Origin: Prorocentrum cordatum
Taxonomy: Eukaryota > Sar > Dinophyceae > Prorocentrales > Prorocentraceae
DNA length: 64,000 bases
Assembly: GCA_963575745.1 (NCBI GenBank)
Contig: CAUYUJ010010446.1
Location: 997,089-1,061,088 of the forward strand
Direction: 5' to 3'
The notes under the pieces are model-generated. The model made no database searches. It was given only the letters and a program-made list of their open reading frames with translations, and was not told the DNA's origin. Made by a program: the position numbers and the translations under genes. Positions 52,020-63,984 of the stretch are shown in pieces. Positions within the stretch are counted from its first letter, which is position 1. Each line of letters begins with the position of its first letter.

Positions 52020-54321
52020 TCAAGGCGGCAGGCCCGCGCTGTCGCCCCGCAGCGCGCACGGGCACTTCTCGCCAGGGCCCCCCTCCTCGTGCCACAGCCA
52101 CAACGTCTGCAGCGCGAACATCAGCGCCGTCTTCACCGTGTAGGTGGTCTTCGGGCCCCAGCTCTTGCTCACCGAGTAGGGCGGCAACGGCTTCGGGTAG
52201 GCGCCCGCCCAGCGCTGGAACCTCTTCGAGTCCTTCTGGAGCGTCGCGAAGGGCGGCGCGAACCTCCTGGCCCGCGCCAGCTCGACGTCTGCGTCGGGAG
52301 CGGGATCATCATGTACTGTCCAGGCCCTCGGAGCTGTCGAAGCCGCCGGTGCCGCCGCCTCGAGCTCCATGGGCACGGCGTCGCCTCCAGAAGCTGGCGA
52401 CGAGGCCGCCGCTGCCGCTCCCCCGGCAGATGCAGACGCCTCGGACGGGCCAGGACCAGCCCCACCCTTGCCAACCCTGTCCTTGTGGTTATCATTGGCC
52501 TGCTGCCTGTTGTAGTTCACCTTGGCCCTGACCTGCTCTGCGGCCTTCTTCACGACCAACATGTCGTCCGCATCCAGGCCCGTCTCGATCTTCTCCAAGT
52601 TCTCGGGGTCCGGCAGCGCTGAGGTCGCACCCTTGGTCTCGCGGACCTGGCCTCTGCAATGCAGCGCGTTGTCGATCACCTCGTCTGAAGCGCCTGGGAT
52701 GATCTCCCTGATGATGGCTGTCACCATGCCCTTGACGCTAGTCGGCCTCGTTGCTCCCTGAGGCCTCTCAGCGCTGCCATCTTCAGAGCGTTCTCGGTCT
52801 CGTTGTTGTCGATGATCAGTCGAGCCGCAAGGCCATTGCTTAGGATCATGGTAGAATACTTGGCAGCTTCCAGAGGCGAGAGTGCCATCACCTTGCAAAC
52901 CTTGATGCGCTTCAGCCCAGCGATGGAGTTGATCGGCATGATGACGATCATGTCGGAGGGGTTGTGCTTCGCACTCTTGGGCTCAACAATGTGGATGTCC
53001 ATCGTGCCCCTTGACTGGCACGAGCGTGGCCCTCGAAACCATCGAGCCGAAAGGCATGGTGCAAATGACGATCCCCCCCGAGGAATCAGAAAAAAAGGTT
53101 GAGCCAAGTCCAGATTTACCCACGCTTCCTCTGACGCCTATCGACGTTCGCATGCCGAAACCAATCCGGAAATCAGTAGAAGGTTTAGCTTGGACGCCAA
53201 GTGGAAACGTAGAGTACACACAACATCGAAATAACCAGGTTCGCATCGGCACCGCTGGCGCCATCAGACACCCAAGACGCTTCAAACCAGATTGCCAGTC
53301 GACCGAACTACGCCTCTGAAATCTAGTTTAGATCCTACGTGGTTCCTTTGATTCATCTAGGCTCGAACTGTTTCAAAACGTACATCGACGCACTCCGATG
53401 GCCGACCATCCAAAAACATCAGAACATGATGCGACACAGCCTGACGGTAAAACTTATTCGCCCCAGGCCCACTAGATTCGGATGGAGACGCATCCTGGCC
53501 CATCACGCACATGCCAGGCTCGATGCACAAGGACAGCCAGGCGAACTTCATCTCGACGATGTCCCCCTGGAGCGTGCGAGCACACTGCCACGCCATCCCG
53601 CGCTTCAGCACCCCCTGGCCGCTCTAGCGAGGGAACTCCTTCGCCGCGTCCGCGAAGGCGTCCAGCAACTGCGGGTCCAGCGAGAACTCCGAGATACCAG
53701 TTTTGCAATATCCAGGCGTTACGCCCACAAGCTTCATGCCCATGGAAGTCGGTGTGATGAGAATCTCCTTTCTGTCGTACTCCTTGATCAACTCCATGGT
53801 GGTTGCCTTGTGCCGGCGAGAAACCCTGCCAAATACGCTCGCTTGGTGCGCGCGCCCCCTGGCGCGGTAACGGTTGAAGAGGTCCTCGTTGATAGGGGTC
53901 GACGCCCACGAATTCGCGAAACCCAAGAGTTTGTCGAACGCATCTTACTCACATGCTTAAAGCTCTCCTCATGCAGCATCACGAACATCTCTCGGGTCCA
54001 CTGTTCCATTGGCCACCGCAGCTGCTTCAGGTAGTGCTTTGCCCACTCGTCGCCAGATGCTTCGGGTGACTGCAGCAGACGCCAATCCCTCTGTATGTCC
54101 AAGAGTACAGCCGTCTGCTCGATGTCATCAAAAGCAAGAAGGCCAAGGAACTTCCCAGGGTAGGCGTCGGAGTACGTCACGCTGGACAGCACAAGTTCTT
54201 CGACAACGGCACGACGAAATTGAATTGCGTCTGGCAGAGATGGTCTTCCTCTGAGGGGCCGGCATTCAAAACAAATCAGCACTGCTACAGAGTTCGGATC
54301 ACCCGACACAGATGTAAGCAA
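52020..54321 (-). pseudogene. Broken dinoflagellate-repeat gene with INEDLFN motif
   Basis: Fragments in order on the minus strand: LDIQRDWRLLQSPEASGDEW, AKHYLKQLRWPMEQWTREMF and VMLHEESFKHVSK (54321 to about 53945). After a one-base shift: AFDKLLGFANSWASTPINED, LFNRYRARGRAHQAS and ELIKEYDRKEILITPTS. An in-frame TAG follows EFPR at 53624, then the same frame continues GQGVLKRGMAWQCARTLQGD and MCVMGQDAS. A further segment from ATG about 53000 (MDIHIVEPKSAKHNPSDMIV) shifts frame near 52750 into TSVKGMVTAIIREIIPGASD. The tail KTALMFALQTLWLWHEEG and CPCAL ends near 52050. I recognise the architecture as a repeated dinoflagellate protein family of unknown function. The in-frame stop and at least two shifts indicate a pseudogene. 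Confidence 0.62.
53011..53319 (+). CDS. Candidate plus-strand exon inside the broken gene
   Basis: Plus-strand frame reading TIEPKGMVQMTIPPEESEKK, VEPSPDLPTLPLTPIDVRMP and VEYTQHRNNQVRIGTAGAIR. Its composition is balanced and unlike the GC-repeat frames elsewhere. It lies where the minus-strand gene has a gap between fragments. It may be a genuine exon, an inserted fragment or an open stretch of intron; no family was recognised. Confidence 0.3.
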   Translation: MTGTSVALETIEPKGMVQMTIPPEESEKKVEPSPDLPTLPLTPIDVRMPKPIRKSVEGLAWTPSGNVEYTQHRNNQVRIGTAGAIRHPRRFKPDCQSTELRL

Positions 54322-55699
54322 ACATTGGTTGCGGGATTCTCGCCGTCAAATCAGACCTGGGCGCCCCGCGGAAATAGTTCGAAATGGGTTTCGTTCTAGT
54401 GCGCCAAAACAGAAACACGTGATCTTAGACCCAGACTTCTTTGAATTACGTTAGCAAGTTGCTTGTTTTCGAGTTAGCGGTTGAACACCGACCGTCTTCT
54501 CCAGCGGCCTGGTTGGAAACAGCGGCGGATATAGAAACGCCAGCAGCATCGCCCACAGAGTTATGGGACACGTATAACTTGACCCCGGCAGCTGCAAACG
54601 CTAATACATGGTACACCATAGGGTTTGAAATAGACAGTGCAAGCCAAAACCACAAGCCAAGCCAATGTGTGCAAAAACGCGTTTTAATATGCTTCGAAAA
54701 ATCACGTCACACATCTCTTCGGTAAACTAGCACATGGATTTCACCGGAGCGGCTCTGGCGCGATATTCTTTTTTCGGAATGCAACTAACTTGCGGAGGTT
54801 GCCCCATTTCCTCTAGGCCTGCGCGCAACGGATTGGACAAGCAAACGTTGGATTCCGACGATGGCCTCGACCATCCAAGATGCCGAATGTTATTTCCGAA
54901 ACAAAAACTTATACGCTGACGAGAATTCATCAAAACGAACAAAGCGCCTAAACAATACTACGCCTTTTGTAACACCCGCAGCGAACATGAAACTCACAAT
55001 TCTGCTAGGCACGCGCCCCCGCGCAGAAACTTATCAGCGCCCCCATCCCACCCCCTCTCCCAACCCAGGCGCAGGCCCAGGACGATTGCTTGTTGTGCCG
55101 CTTCCAAAGAAAGTCAAATACATTACCCTGAAACGCACGCAGACTACCCAATACTCGTTTCGATCTTCCCGATCTACCAAAGGACGCCCGAGCGAACAGC
55201 ATGATAGCACGATCTCGAATTCTGTAAGTTAGGACCAGACCAACGACATCACCAGGGACGCGCAGACACACATGCTGAATGATGCACCGCCCGACGCTTT
55301 TCATACCTTTAGATTTCAGATAGAAGCGCCCAATACCCAAGGTCGCAGCGCATGCGTTAGAAAGCATGCCGCCAGCCAAACAAAGGCATTTTATATATAT
55401 ATATATATAAAAGAAAACGCAAACGTTACCAAACAAGCGCTGGAGAGCATGACATCGCCATCGCGACAGCCGCGCGACGTGCCCAGCCGCCCACCAGCGC
55501 AAACATGCGCCAGCAATTGCTAAACGTTTCGCGCTACACGTGCATAAAAACCACCACGCCGCGCACGCAGCGAATTTTGCAACTGTCAACCCCTGGGCGT
55601 GATTGTAGCTTACGCATTGCACGCGCTCCCGAAGGATCACGCAGCATAGCCCAGCCAACGCTTCTCAAGCTTCATCCGCCCACCAAGACCTTGGCCGCC
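54322..55699. other. Spacer of moderate GC
   Basis: No secure gene. GAAATAGTTCGAAATGGG near 54371 and TTCTAGTGCGCC near 54392 resemble the subterminal words of the 29735-39038 element. A short TA tract lies at 55392-55410. Confidence 0.45.
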
Positions 55700-56590
55700 C
55701 AAGCGGCTACGCTGGGGCGGTGCGTTCGCGCGCGCGCCCAGAAGCGCGCGCCTCCGGCAGCGCGCTCAAGCGCGCGGCTGAACGCGCACGGGGCCAGCCG
55801 ATGTGTTACAGGCGCGCGATCCTCAACAATTCCAAGAAGCGCCCTCGTGCGCCGACTCGAACTGCTCGCGCGTTAATGTCATTGAGCGCCCAGAGCCGCG
55901 CGCGAGCGACATTGTCCCCTGCGGGCGCCCATCCAAGCGCGCGACCTCGGGGGCGCCCGCGTCGAGCGCCCATCAGGCGCGCTTAGGCAAACGCGCGTTC
56001 AAGTGCGGTTGCGCGCGAAAACTCGCTGCCTATCTTTTCTTCGCCTTAGTCGCGCGCGCAGTCGCCTCAGCGCGCTCGAAATGCATCCTGGGCGCGCGCG
56101 CAAGCTTGCGCGCTACTGAATGCGCGGCAAAAACGCACTTCCGCACGCCCGAGCGCGCGCGCCATAGAGCGCGCGCGAGATCGCTCAAGAGCGCGCGCCC
56201 CCGCGCGCGCCGAGGAGCGCGCCGAACTGCCGCCGCCCATGCGCGCGCTCAAATGCGCCCGCGCCAGAAGGCGCGCCCCCTGCGCGCTCCGCGCGCGCTC
56301 CATGCGAGCCCCCAACAACGCGCGGCCCCAGCTGGCAAGCTGACGGTGCCCTGATACGCTCGAGCGCGCGCGCGCCCGCAGAAGAACGCTGACGCCGCAA
56401 TATAGCGCGCGTCTGCGCGCAATCGCACCCGGGGCCGAATGGCAGCCGCAGACGCGCTCACCCGATTGACGCGCGCGCCATGACATCGCAGAAAGGTGAG
56501 CGCGCTTGGAAGGTCGACGCGCCGCGCGCGCAACGGAGCTTTTCCTGCCAGATGCACAGGGGCGCACGCCCCTATGCGCCCGCCCTCCGA
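55700..56590. repeat. GCGCGC-dense region
   Basis: GCGCGC or CGCGCG words appear every 10-30 bases, often as AGCGCGCG or GCGCGCCC, without a stable period. Extreme CpG density. Open frames here are Ala/Arg composition only. Confidence 0.75.
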
Positions 56591-59110
56591 GAGCGCTGCT
56601 GATAGGTTGAATGCATGGGAGCGATGTTGAACCCCAAACCTTATGGTGAAATCCCAATGTAAAAATTCATTCTCTGATCGGAAGACGGGATCATCCCAAT
56701 GTGGGCATACCATACGAAATACACAATACGAAGCGCCAGCGCGCGCGCACGCGCGCCAACGCGCGCGCATCGGCGTTCTGTAGTGTACACAATAGAAAAG
56801 TCGACGCGTCCGTCGGCCTGATTAAAGAGCCACAGAAATGTTGAATTCAGTTTTGGGAACTACATGTCGGCATCTCTATTGTGGACACTACAGAACTCTT
56901 CAACGCGCACGCGCCGCTGATAGGTTGAATGCATAGGAACGATGTTGAACCCCCAACCGAATAACACCCAATGAAAAAAATCATTCTCTGATCGGAAGAC
57001 GGGATCATCCCAACGTGACTATAATATACGAAATGCACAGAGCGAAGCGCCAGCGCGCGCGTAGGCGCGCCAACGCGCGCGCATCGGAGTTCTGTATCGC
57101 CCACAATAGAACAGCCCACGCGTCCGTCGGCCTCATTAAAGAGCCACAGAAAATTGAAATTCAGTTTTGGGAATTCCATGTCGGCTGTTCTGTTGTGGAC
57201 ACTACAGAACTCTGCAACGTGCGCGCGCGCACGCGGCGGCTGCGCGCCGCTGATAGATTAATGCATGGGGGGGCGACGTCGGACTCCCAAACCCAAAAGT
57301 TAAACCCCAATGTAGAACTTCATTCTCTGATCGGAAGGTGGATCATCTCAATGTGGCTATAATGATACGATATGCACAATGCGAAGCGCCAGCGCGCGCG
57401 CACGCGCGCCAACGCGCGCGCATCCGCGTTCTGTATCGTCCACAATAGAAGAGCCGACGCGTCCGCCGGCCTCCATAAAGAGCAAGAGGAATTTTGAATT
57501 CAGGTTTGGGAATTACATGTCGGCATTTCTATTGTGGGCAACACAGAACTCCTCAACGCGCGCGCAAGCCTACGCGCGCGCGTGCACGCGGCGGCTGCGC
57601 GCCGCCGGTAGGTTTAATGCATGGGAGCGATGTTGAACCCCAAACCTAATGGTGAAATCCAAATGTAAAAATTCATTCTCTGATCGGAAGACGATCATCC
57701 CAGTGCAATGTGGGCATACCATACGAAATACAATACGAAGCGCCAGCGCGCGCGCACGCGCGCCAACGCGCGCGCATCGGCGTTCTGTAGTGCACGCAAT
57801 AGAAAAGTCGACGCGCCCGTCGGCCTCCTTAAAGAGCCACAGAAACTTTGAATTTTCTTTTGGAAATTACACGTCGGCTTGCCTCTTGTGGACAATACAG
57901 AACTCCTCAACGCGGGCGCAAGCCTACGCGCGCGCGTGCACGCGGCGGCTGCGCGCCGCTGGCACGTTTAATGCATGGGGGCGATGTTGAACTCCCAAAC
58001 AAAACCAGAACTAAAAACCCAATGTAAATATTCATTCTCTGATCGGAAGACGGGGCCATCTCAATGTGGACATACGATACGAAATACACAATGCGAAGCG
58101 CCATCGCGCGCGCGCGCGCGCGCCAACGCGCGCGCATCGGCGTTCTGCGCCACCCACAATAGAAGAGCCGACGCGTCCGTCGGCCTCCTTAAAGAGGCAC
58201 AGAAACTTAAATTCAGTTTTGGGAATTACACGTCGGCTCTCCTATCGTGGACAATACAGAACTCCTCAACGCGCGCGCGTGCGCGCGCGCACGCGTCGGC
58301 TGCGCGCCGCCGATGGTTCAATGCATGGGAGCGATGTTGAAGCCCCAAACCAATGGTGGAAAACGAACGTAAACATTAATTCTCTGATCGGAAGACGAGA
58401 TCATCACAATGTGGGTATTCGATGCGAGATACACAAGGCGAAGCGCCAGCGCGCGCGCGCATCGGCGTTCTGTATTGCCCACACAATAATAAAGCCGACG
58501 CGCCCGTCGGCCTCCTTAAAGAGCCAGAGAAAGTCTTAATTTAGTTTTTGAACTTTCATGCCAGCTTCTGTTGTGGACAATGCAGACCTCCTCAACGCGC
58601 GCGCGTGCGCGCGCGCACGCGGCGGCTGCGCGCCGCTGGCTGTCTACGCCATGGGAGCGATGTTGAGCCGCCAAGCCCAATGGCGAGATGTAAAAAATCA
58701 TTCTCTGATCGGAAGGTGATACCATACCAACGTGGGCATGCGATACGAAATACAGGGCAGGTTTAATGCGCGGGAGCGATAGGTTTAATGCATAGGAGCG
58801 ATGTTGCTACGTTTAATGCATGGGGGCGATGTTGCACCCCCAAGCCCAATGGCGGACACCAAATGTAAACACCATCCCCTGGCCGGAAGACGATCTCACC
58901 CCAATGTGGGCATGCGATGCGACATGCATGATAGGTTTCATGCACGGGAGCGAAAGGTTTAATTCATCCCAATGCACGACGCTGATAGGTTCAACGCATG
59001 TGAGCGACGTTGAACTCTTACACCCAAAATTGAAAACCCAATGTAAAACATCATTCTCTGACTGGGAGACAGGATCATCCCAATGTGGGCATGCGGTGCG
59101 AAATGCGCAA
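56591..59110 (+). repeat. 320-356-bp satellite, about seven copies
   Basis: Copies start ATGCATGGGAGCGATGTTGA near 56611, 56929, 57261, 57617, 57971, 58321 and, degraded, 58647, with truncated pieces to about 59110. Each unit contains TTCATTCTCTGATCGGAAG, a dinucleotide GCGCGC block with GCGCCAACGCGCGCGCATC, ACGCGTCCGTCGGCCTC, AAAGAGCCACAGAAA and a second GCGCGC block. All are in one direction. The array ends 130 bp before the DinoSL relict at 59220. Confidence 0.93.
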
Positions 59111-59219
59111 TGCGACCTCGGTTCTGTCGCAGACCTCGGTTGCAGCGCCGCTAGCAATTTTCTATCCAGAGGCAAGCCGCTGCTTGATTGCGCGTGGGAG
59201 CGCACTCTGGGCCTTAGCT

Positions 59220-59240
59220 CAGTGGCCATTTTGGCTCGAG
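59220..59240 (+). other. Diverged DinoSL relict, plus strand
   Basis: CAGTGGCCATTTTGGCTCGA then G, 18 of 21 fixed positions of the spliced leader, followed after three bases by the ATG at 59244. It is the only relict in the window on the plus strand. Confidence 0.75.
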
Positions 59241-59243
59241 CCG

Positions 59244-59801
59244 ATGTCCAGCCCCGAGCAGTGGCTCCTGGACTTGGCTAACGCATGCGATGCTGATTGC
59301 ATGCTCGAACTGTGCCGTTTCAGAGGTCTGCGGCTTAAGTCCAACACTGGTGCTGCAGGGGATGTTCGGCGCAAGCTCTCTCGATTAGACGAGGAGGTCG
59401 ACGAGGAAATTCGGCACCTCGAAAAGCGTCGCCGCCGCTGCCGCGACGCCGACAAGGAGCTCGACAGGATGCTCAGGCGGATGCGCTACATCGCGCTCTC
59501 TGCTGACGTGGACAAGGGGCCGCGCAAGCAGCGGGGCCCCATCAGAGGACGCAATGGTGACATTCCGATAGCAGCGGCAACGTTGGCGTCGGTAGGGCAC
59601 CATAGCCTTCTAGAGGACAAGCGCCATCGGCGCAATGGGGTCCTAGTCGGCGCTCGCGGCGCCATGCCCATCGGCTTCTCACTCCTGCGCGCCTTCAGAG
59701 CATCGCAGTCGAGGTGGCTCCCAGGAGGACTTTTCAAAGGGAACGTTTGTTCGCGGGGCGCGTTGCAGCGAATATGCCGCGGGAACTCCGCCCCCGCATA
59801 G
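59244..59801 (+). CDS. Uncharacterised coiled-coil protein, plus strand
   Basis: ATG at 59244 lies three bases after the DinoSL relict. It encodes MSSPEQWLLDLANACDADCM, RFRGLRLKSNTGAAGDVRRK, then a strongly charged helix (SRLDEEVDEEIRHLEKRRRR, DADKELDRMLRRMRYIAL) and a basic, Gly-rich part to a stop at 59801, about 186 residues. The distal part from about 59640 may be read-through into an intron, since its composition changes. No family was recognised. It is oriented against all genes from 20.8 to 54.3 kb. Confidence 0.5.
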   Translation: MSSPEQWLLDLANACDADCMLELCRFRGLRLKSNTGAAGDVRRKLSRLDEEVDEEIRHLEKRRRRCRDADKELDRMLRRMRYIALSADVDKGPRKQRGPIRGRNGDIPIAAATLASVGHHSLLEDKRHRRNGVLVGARGAMPIGFSLLRAFRASQSRWLPGGLFKGNVCSRGALQRICRGNSAPA

Positions 59802-60213
59802 CGCGGGGCCTTATCGCCGAGGCGAGGGGTTCTGGCACAGCCGCGCCAGTTGCGCGTTCTATCGCTGATGCTGGCGACCCCGGCGCTGCTGCTGCAACTT
59901 TGGACTCGGCGCGCCTCGTGGAGGCGACGGCCCGGGAGGCCCCCTAGGTGAGGCGACGAGCGTCGCGGCCCGAAGAACACCGACGGTGTTTTTGGAATGC
60001 GCTGAGTTTCCTTGAAGGCGACTCAGCGCACCACGCTGCCGCGCCGCGCCGCGCGCCGCCGCGCCCTGGCAGCCTCGCCCGCCTGGCAGCTCGGAGAGCG
60101 GCGGGTGGCAGAGCTGCCTAAGCTGCGCTGTCGCGCGATTGGCACCGCCTCGGAGAACGGAATCGCGCAGCTTCGCATCGTGAAGGACGAGCGGCCCAAG
60201 GACGCAATGATCC

Positions 60214-60244
<31 letters not shown>

Positions 60245-60392
60245 CGCGATCAAGTTACCGAGCGAGATGCCCAGTGGTGCGTCTGGCAAGTTGGTGGGGC
60301 TCTGGCTCGAGATCGTCGCCATCTGCGGCCCTTGCGATCAGATGCACTGGCGAGCTCGCTTAGCGCCTGAGCCAGAGCCAGCTGCCATGTAA
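59802..60392 (+). CDS. Possible downstream exons, interrupted by poly-G
   Basis: Plus-strand frames RELRPRIARGLIAEARG (to 59947) and, from about 60060, WQLGERRVAELPKLRCRAIG, TASENGIAQLRIVKDERPKD, then after a G run (60216-60244) LPSEMPSGASGKLVGLWLEI and CDQMHWRARLAPEPEPAAM with a stop at 60392. These could be later exons of the gene at 59244, but the junctions are not visible and the poly-G length is unreliable. Confidence 0.3.
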
Positions 60393-60469
60393 AAACCATG
60401 GCGCGCGCGAAACTAACGCCTAGAACAGTTCAGATAACCCTGGGTAGATGTTAGAATTATCCTACCACC

Positions 60470-60805
60470 GCAGGGCAGGCGGGGCAAAGCAGAGGGAACT
60501 CCCTATGGGCCACGAACCGCGCGGAGGGTGCGCCCAAATGGGGCGGGGCCAACGTGCGAACCCTGCCGCTCGACTCAGGTAGAACCCCATAGAACCCCAC
60601 ATGAGGCCACGAACCGCTTTGAAGGGTGCGCCCAAATGCGGGGCCGCCATGCGAACCCTGCCGCTCGGGCATTCGGCGGGGCCCCCCACGGGGCCGCGAA
60701 CCGTGTGGGGGGCGCGCCCAAATGCGGGGCCGCCATGCGGGCCCTGCCACTGGCGACTTCGGTGGAGCTCCCCGCGGGGCCACGAACCGCGCGAGAGGTG
60801 AGATC
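60470..60805. repeat. Tandem repeat of about 85-105 bp
   Basis: Three to four copies built from CCACGAACCGCG or CCGCGAACCGTG, GGTGCGCCCAAATG, GGGGCCGCCATGCG and CCCTGCCGCTCG. Core words lie near 60510, 60606, 60697 and 60781. Confidence 0.8.
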
Positions 60806-61570
60806 AAGGGCAGCGGCGCGGGGCAGGCGGAGGAGGGCGAGGAGGAGAGGAGGGGGGGGGGAGAGGGGGGGGGGGGGGGTGGCAGGAGCAGGAGCAGGGG
60901 CAGGAGCAGGAGGAGTTGGGGGAGGCGGTAGAGGAGGATGAGGAGGGGGGGGGAGGAGAAACAGGAGAACGAGGAGGAGGAGGGGGCGAAGGGGGGGAAG
61001 AGGAGGAGGAGGAGGAGGGGGGAGGAGGAGGAGGAGGAGGAGGAGAACGAGGATAACGAGGAGAACGAAGAGAGGAGGAGGAGGAGTTGCGCCCTGTCTC
61101 CCAGGGGGCTCCTTCCCTGGCTCCCCGGCACGCCGCCAGCTCTCGCGAGCCGGCGCGCCTGGCCGAAACTTTCAGGAGATGGGGGGGGGGGGGGGGGGGC
61201 AAAACCGACACTGACGCCGCCAAGGGGGCCTCCTCCAGGCAGGGGGGGGGAGGAGGGCGACGAGGATGAGGAGGGGGAGGAGGAGGAGGAGGAGGAGGAG
61301 GACGAGGAGCAGGGGGGGAGGAGGACGAGACCGAGGATGAGGAGGGGGAGGAGGGGGGGGGGAGGAGGAGGGGCAAGAGGAGGAGGAGGAGGAGCCAGGA
61401 GGAGGCCGAGGATCGAGGATCACGGATCGAGGATCGCTGTTCGAGGGGTGGAGCGGCGCGTAGGACAGCGGTTGAGCGGTTCGGAGAGCAGTGGCAGAGG
61501 CGGAGGAGGAGGAGGAGGAGGGGGAGGTTGAGGAGGGGGGATGGGGGAGAAGGAGAAAGGAGAGGGGGGG
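60806..61570. repeat. GGA / poly-G purine tract
   Basis: More than 700 bases of GGA, GGGGGA and G runs on the plus strand, interrupted by a short unique segment at 61090-61240 and a GGATCGAGGATC repeat near 61410-61440. Confidence 0.92.
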
Positions 61571-62510
61571 GGCGCGGGGCGCCGTCTCTTCGAGACGAGG
61601 GCCCAACGCCACAGGATGGTTGGGAACTAGTTTTTGTTTTAAGTTTACTTTGACACATTTCCGAGGCTTCCACGCGAATTTGGCGCTTCATAATTATGGC
61701 GCTCTCTGAGCCCCGCGACCCTGTAAGAGACCGCATCCGCATCAGGGCAGCAGGCGCGCGGGCCGCAGGGGGGCAAATGACTGAGGAGGAGGAGGGGGAT
61801 CAGACGGAGGAGGGGTGCTAACTTTCAATTCTAACGATGTTGTGAAACCCGCGATCCGTGAAGTGGACGTTTTTACTTAGCAGAAATGTGGTCTCAATGC
61901 CTACATACCAATACAATGACATGCAACACAGTGGACGTTACACAGCCCAGCAAAGAGGTTGGCTGGAGCGCCGACGCGCATAGCACGGCTCCAGAGGAGG
62001 GGGGAGGAGGAGGACACGCAGGAGGCGGAAGAGGCCGAGCGGAGTTGGAGTGAGCGGATACGGAGGCGCGGGGAGAGACGAGGGGCGACGACGAGGCGGG
62101 ATGGCCGACGGCGACGCCGCTTTTTGCTCAGCGGCGCGGGCGCGGCAAGCCGCCGCTGCCGCCGGCGCCAGCCGCCAGGCGCGCCCCGCCTGGTGGCGGC
62201 AGCGCGGGAGGGGGGGGGATGGGATGAGATGAGGAGATGCGCTGAGGCGTTGAAGACCAAGGGGAGGCGGGGGGGGGTGTTGGAGGAAGGGGAGGGGGGG
62301 GGAGTGGAATGGAGAGGGCGGTGGGCGACGAGTGGGGAGTGAGGGGATGAGAAGGAAGTAGAGTAGTAGAGAGGTGGGCGCCGGACTGGGGGCGAGGGGG
62401 GCAGGGGGTAGGAGGGAGAGGGCCGAGGACGAGAGCGCGGCCACCTCAACCTCATCCCTCGTCGTCCGCATCCTCCTCTTCATCACCGCTCACCTGCATC
62501 ACCCCACTTG
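61571..62510. other. Unclassified spacer
   Basis: Includes a moderate-GC stretch (61610-61720 and 61820-61960) flanked by GGA- and G-rich DNA. No gene is supported. Confidence 0.4.
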
Positions 62511-63293
62511 TTGGAGGCCTCATCCCACCCCCATCCTCACCCTATCCTCGTACGCCTCGTTCCTCATCATCCTCATCATCGTCATCGTGCTCATCATCCT
62601 CCTCATGCGACCCCTCATCTTCAAACTCATAATCCTACCCCTGTGTGTCCTCATCACCCCAACCACGTTGAGCAGGCGATCCGTTTGCCGTCTCGGCGCG
62701 CGGGGCCCCTGTCCTTGTGGCGCGGGGGCGCTATTTAAGGCGCGCGCCCCCACAACGCCAGACGCACAGTGTCGCAGCGGCTGAGCTGAGCATGAGCCTC
62801 GTTCAGTCCTCATCATGTCCTCATCATCTCCTCCATCTCATCATCTCATCTCCTCCCTATAAGTCTCAGAGGCTCCGAGGCCGCCGCCTCCCGAGCGGCA
62901 GGCGTCGCGCCGCGCGCGGGCAGCCGCTCCCCGGCTGCTGTGCGAGATCGCGCTGCACTGCGCGCCGACGCATAGTAGCTGCGGCCCTGCAGCTACGATG
63001 ATGAATTCACGCTTCGGCAGATCTGCCAGATTCCGCCGCCGCTCGACACTGCTTCGATACGCGGGACCGCTCCGATCGAATGACTCGGACTGCCGACAGT
63101 CTCATCGTAGTCGTATCCTATCGGATGCGCCGTCGAAACGCATCGTCGCATCGTCGTACGACATCGTGCTATCATCGGCCCATCGTCGTTTCGAAGCAGA
63201 GACGAGACGAGGCGCGGGCCCCCACCGCCGGCACCGCGCACCACCCATGGCACGCGGGCGCGACGGCGGGTCGCAGCCGTCGCAGCGCCGCAC
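62511..63293. repeat. CATC / TCATC / CATCGTCG microsatellites
   Basis: CATCCTC and CATCATC words at about 62520-62640, TCATC repeats at 62800-62850 and CATCGTCG words at 63140-63190. No supported gene in between. Confidence 0.65.
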
Positions 63294-63565
63294 TCACTCG
63301 AACAAGTGCTTGCAGTCCTTGTTCTTCGTGCTCCGCCCAGCCGCCGGCTGCTGCTGCGTCGTGGCCGAGCCCGGGCGCGCCGGGTGCGCAGCCATGTAGG
63401 CTGCCGCGGCCGTCGGGCCGAACAGCGCCGAGGCGTCAGCCGGCGCCGCGTTGGCGTGGCGCGCCGCCTTGCGCTTGGGCGGGAGGTCCGTCGGGATCTC
63501 GTGGCGCGTGAGCTGGACCTCCCTGCCGACGAATGCGCGCACCGGCACGAGCTCGCGGACCGGCG
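63294..63565 (-). CDS. Candidate C-terminal exon
   Basis: Minus strand reads VRELVPVRAFVGREVQLTRH, EIPTDLPPKRKAARHANAAP, GPTAAAAYMAAHPARPGSAT and TKNKDCKHLFE, with a stop at 63294. The composition is balanced and protein-like. Upstream on the minus strand lies low-complexity DNA, so the rest of the gene would be outside the window or across the GA tract. No family was recognised. Confidence 0.45.
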
Positions 63566-63707
63566 GGGGGAGGGGGAATGATGAGGAGGAGGGAGATGGA
63601 GGATGTGGAGACGGGTTAGTGAGGGGGAAACCCCAGGAGCTAGGGAGGAGGAGCACGATGAGGAGGCGAGGATCGAGAACCGAGCTGGGGTGGGGGGGGC
63701 GAGGAAG

Positions 63708-63984
<277 letters not shown>

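Noticed and set aside
54441-54725. Plus-strand frame of about 94 residues
   Set aside because: Balanced composition, but no homology, leader or splice evidence; not enough to call a gene.
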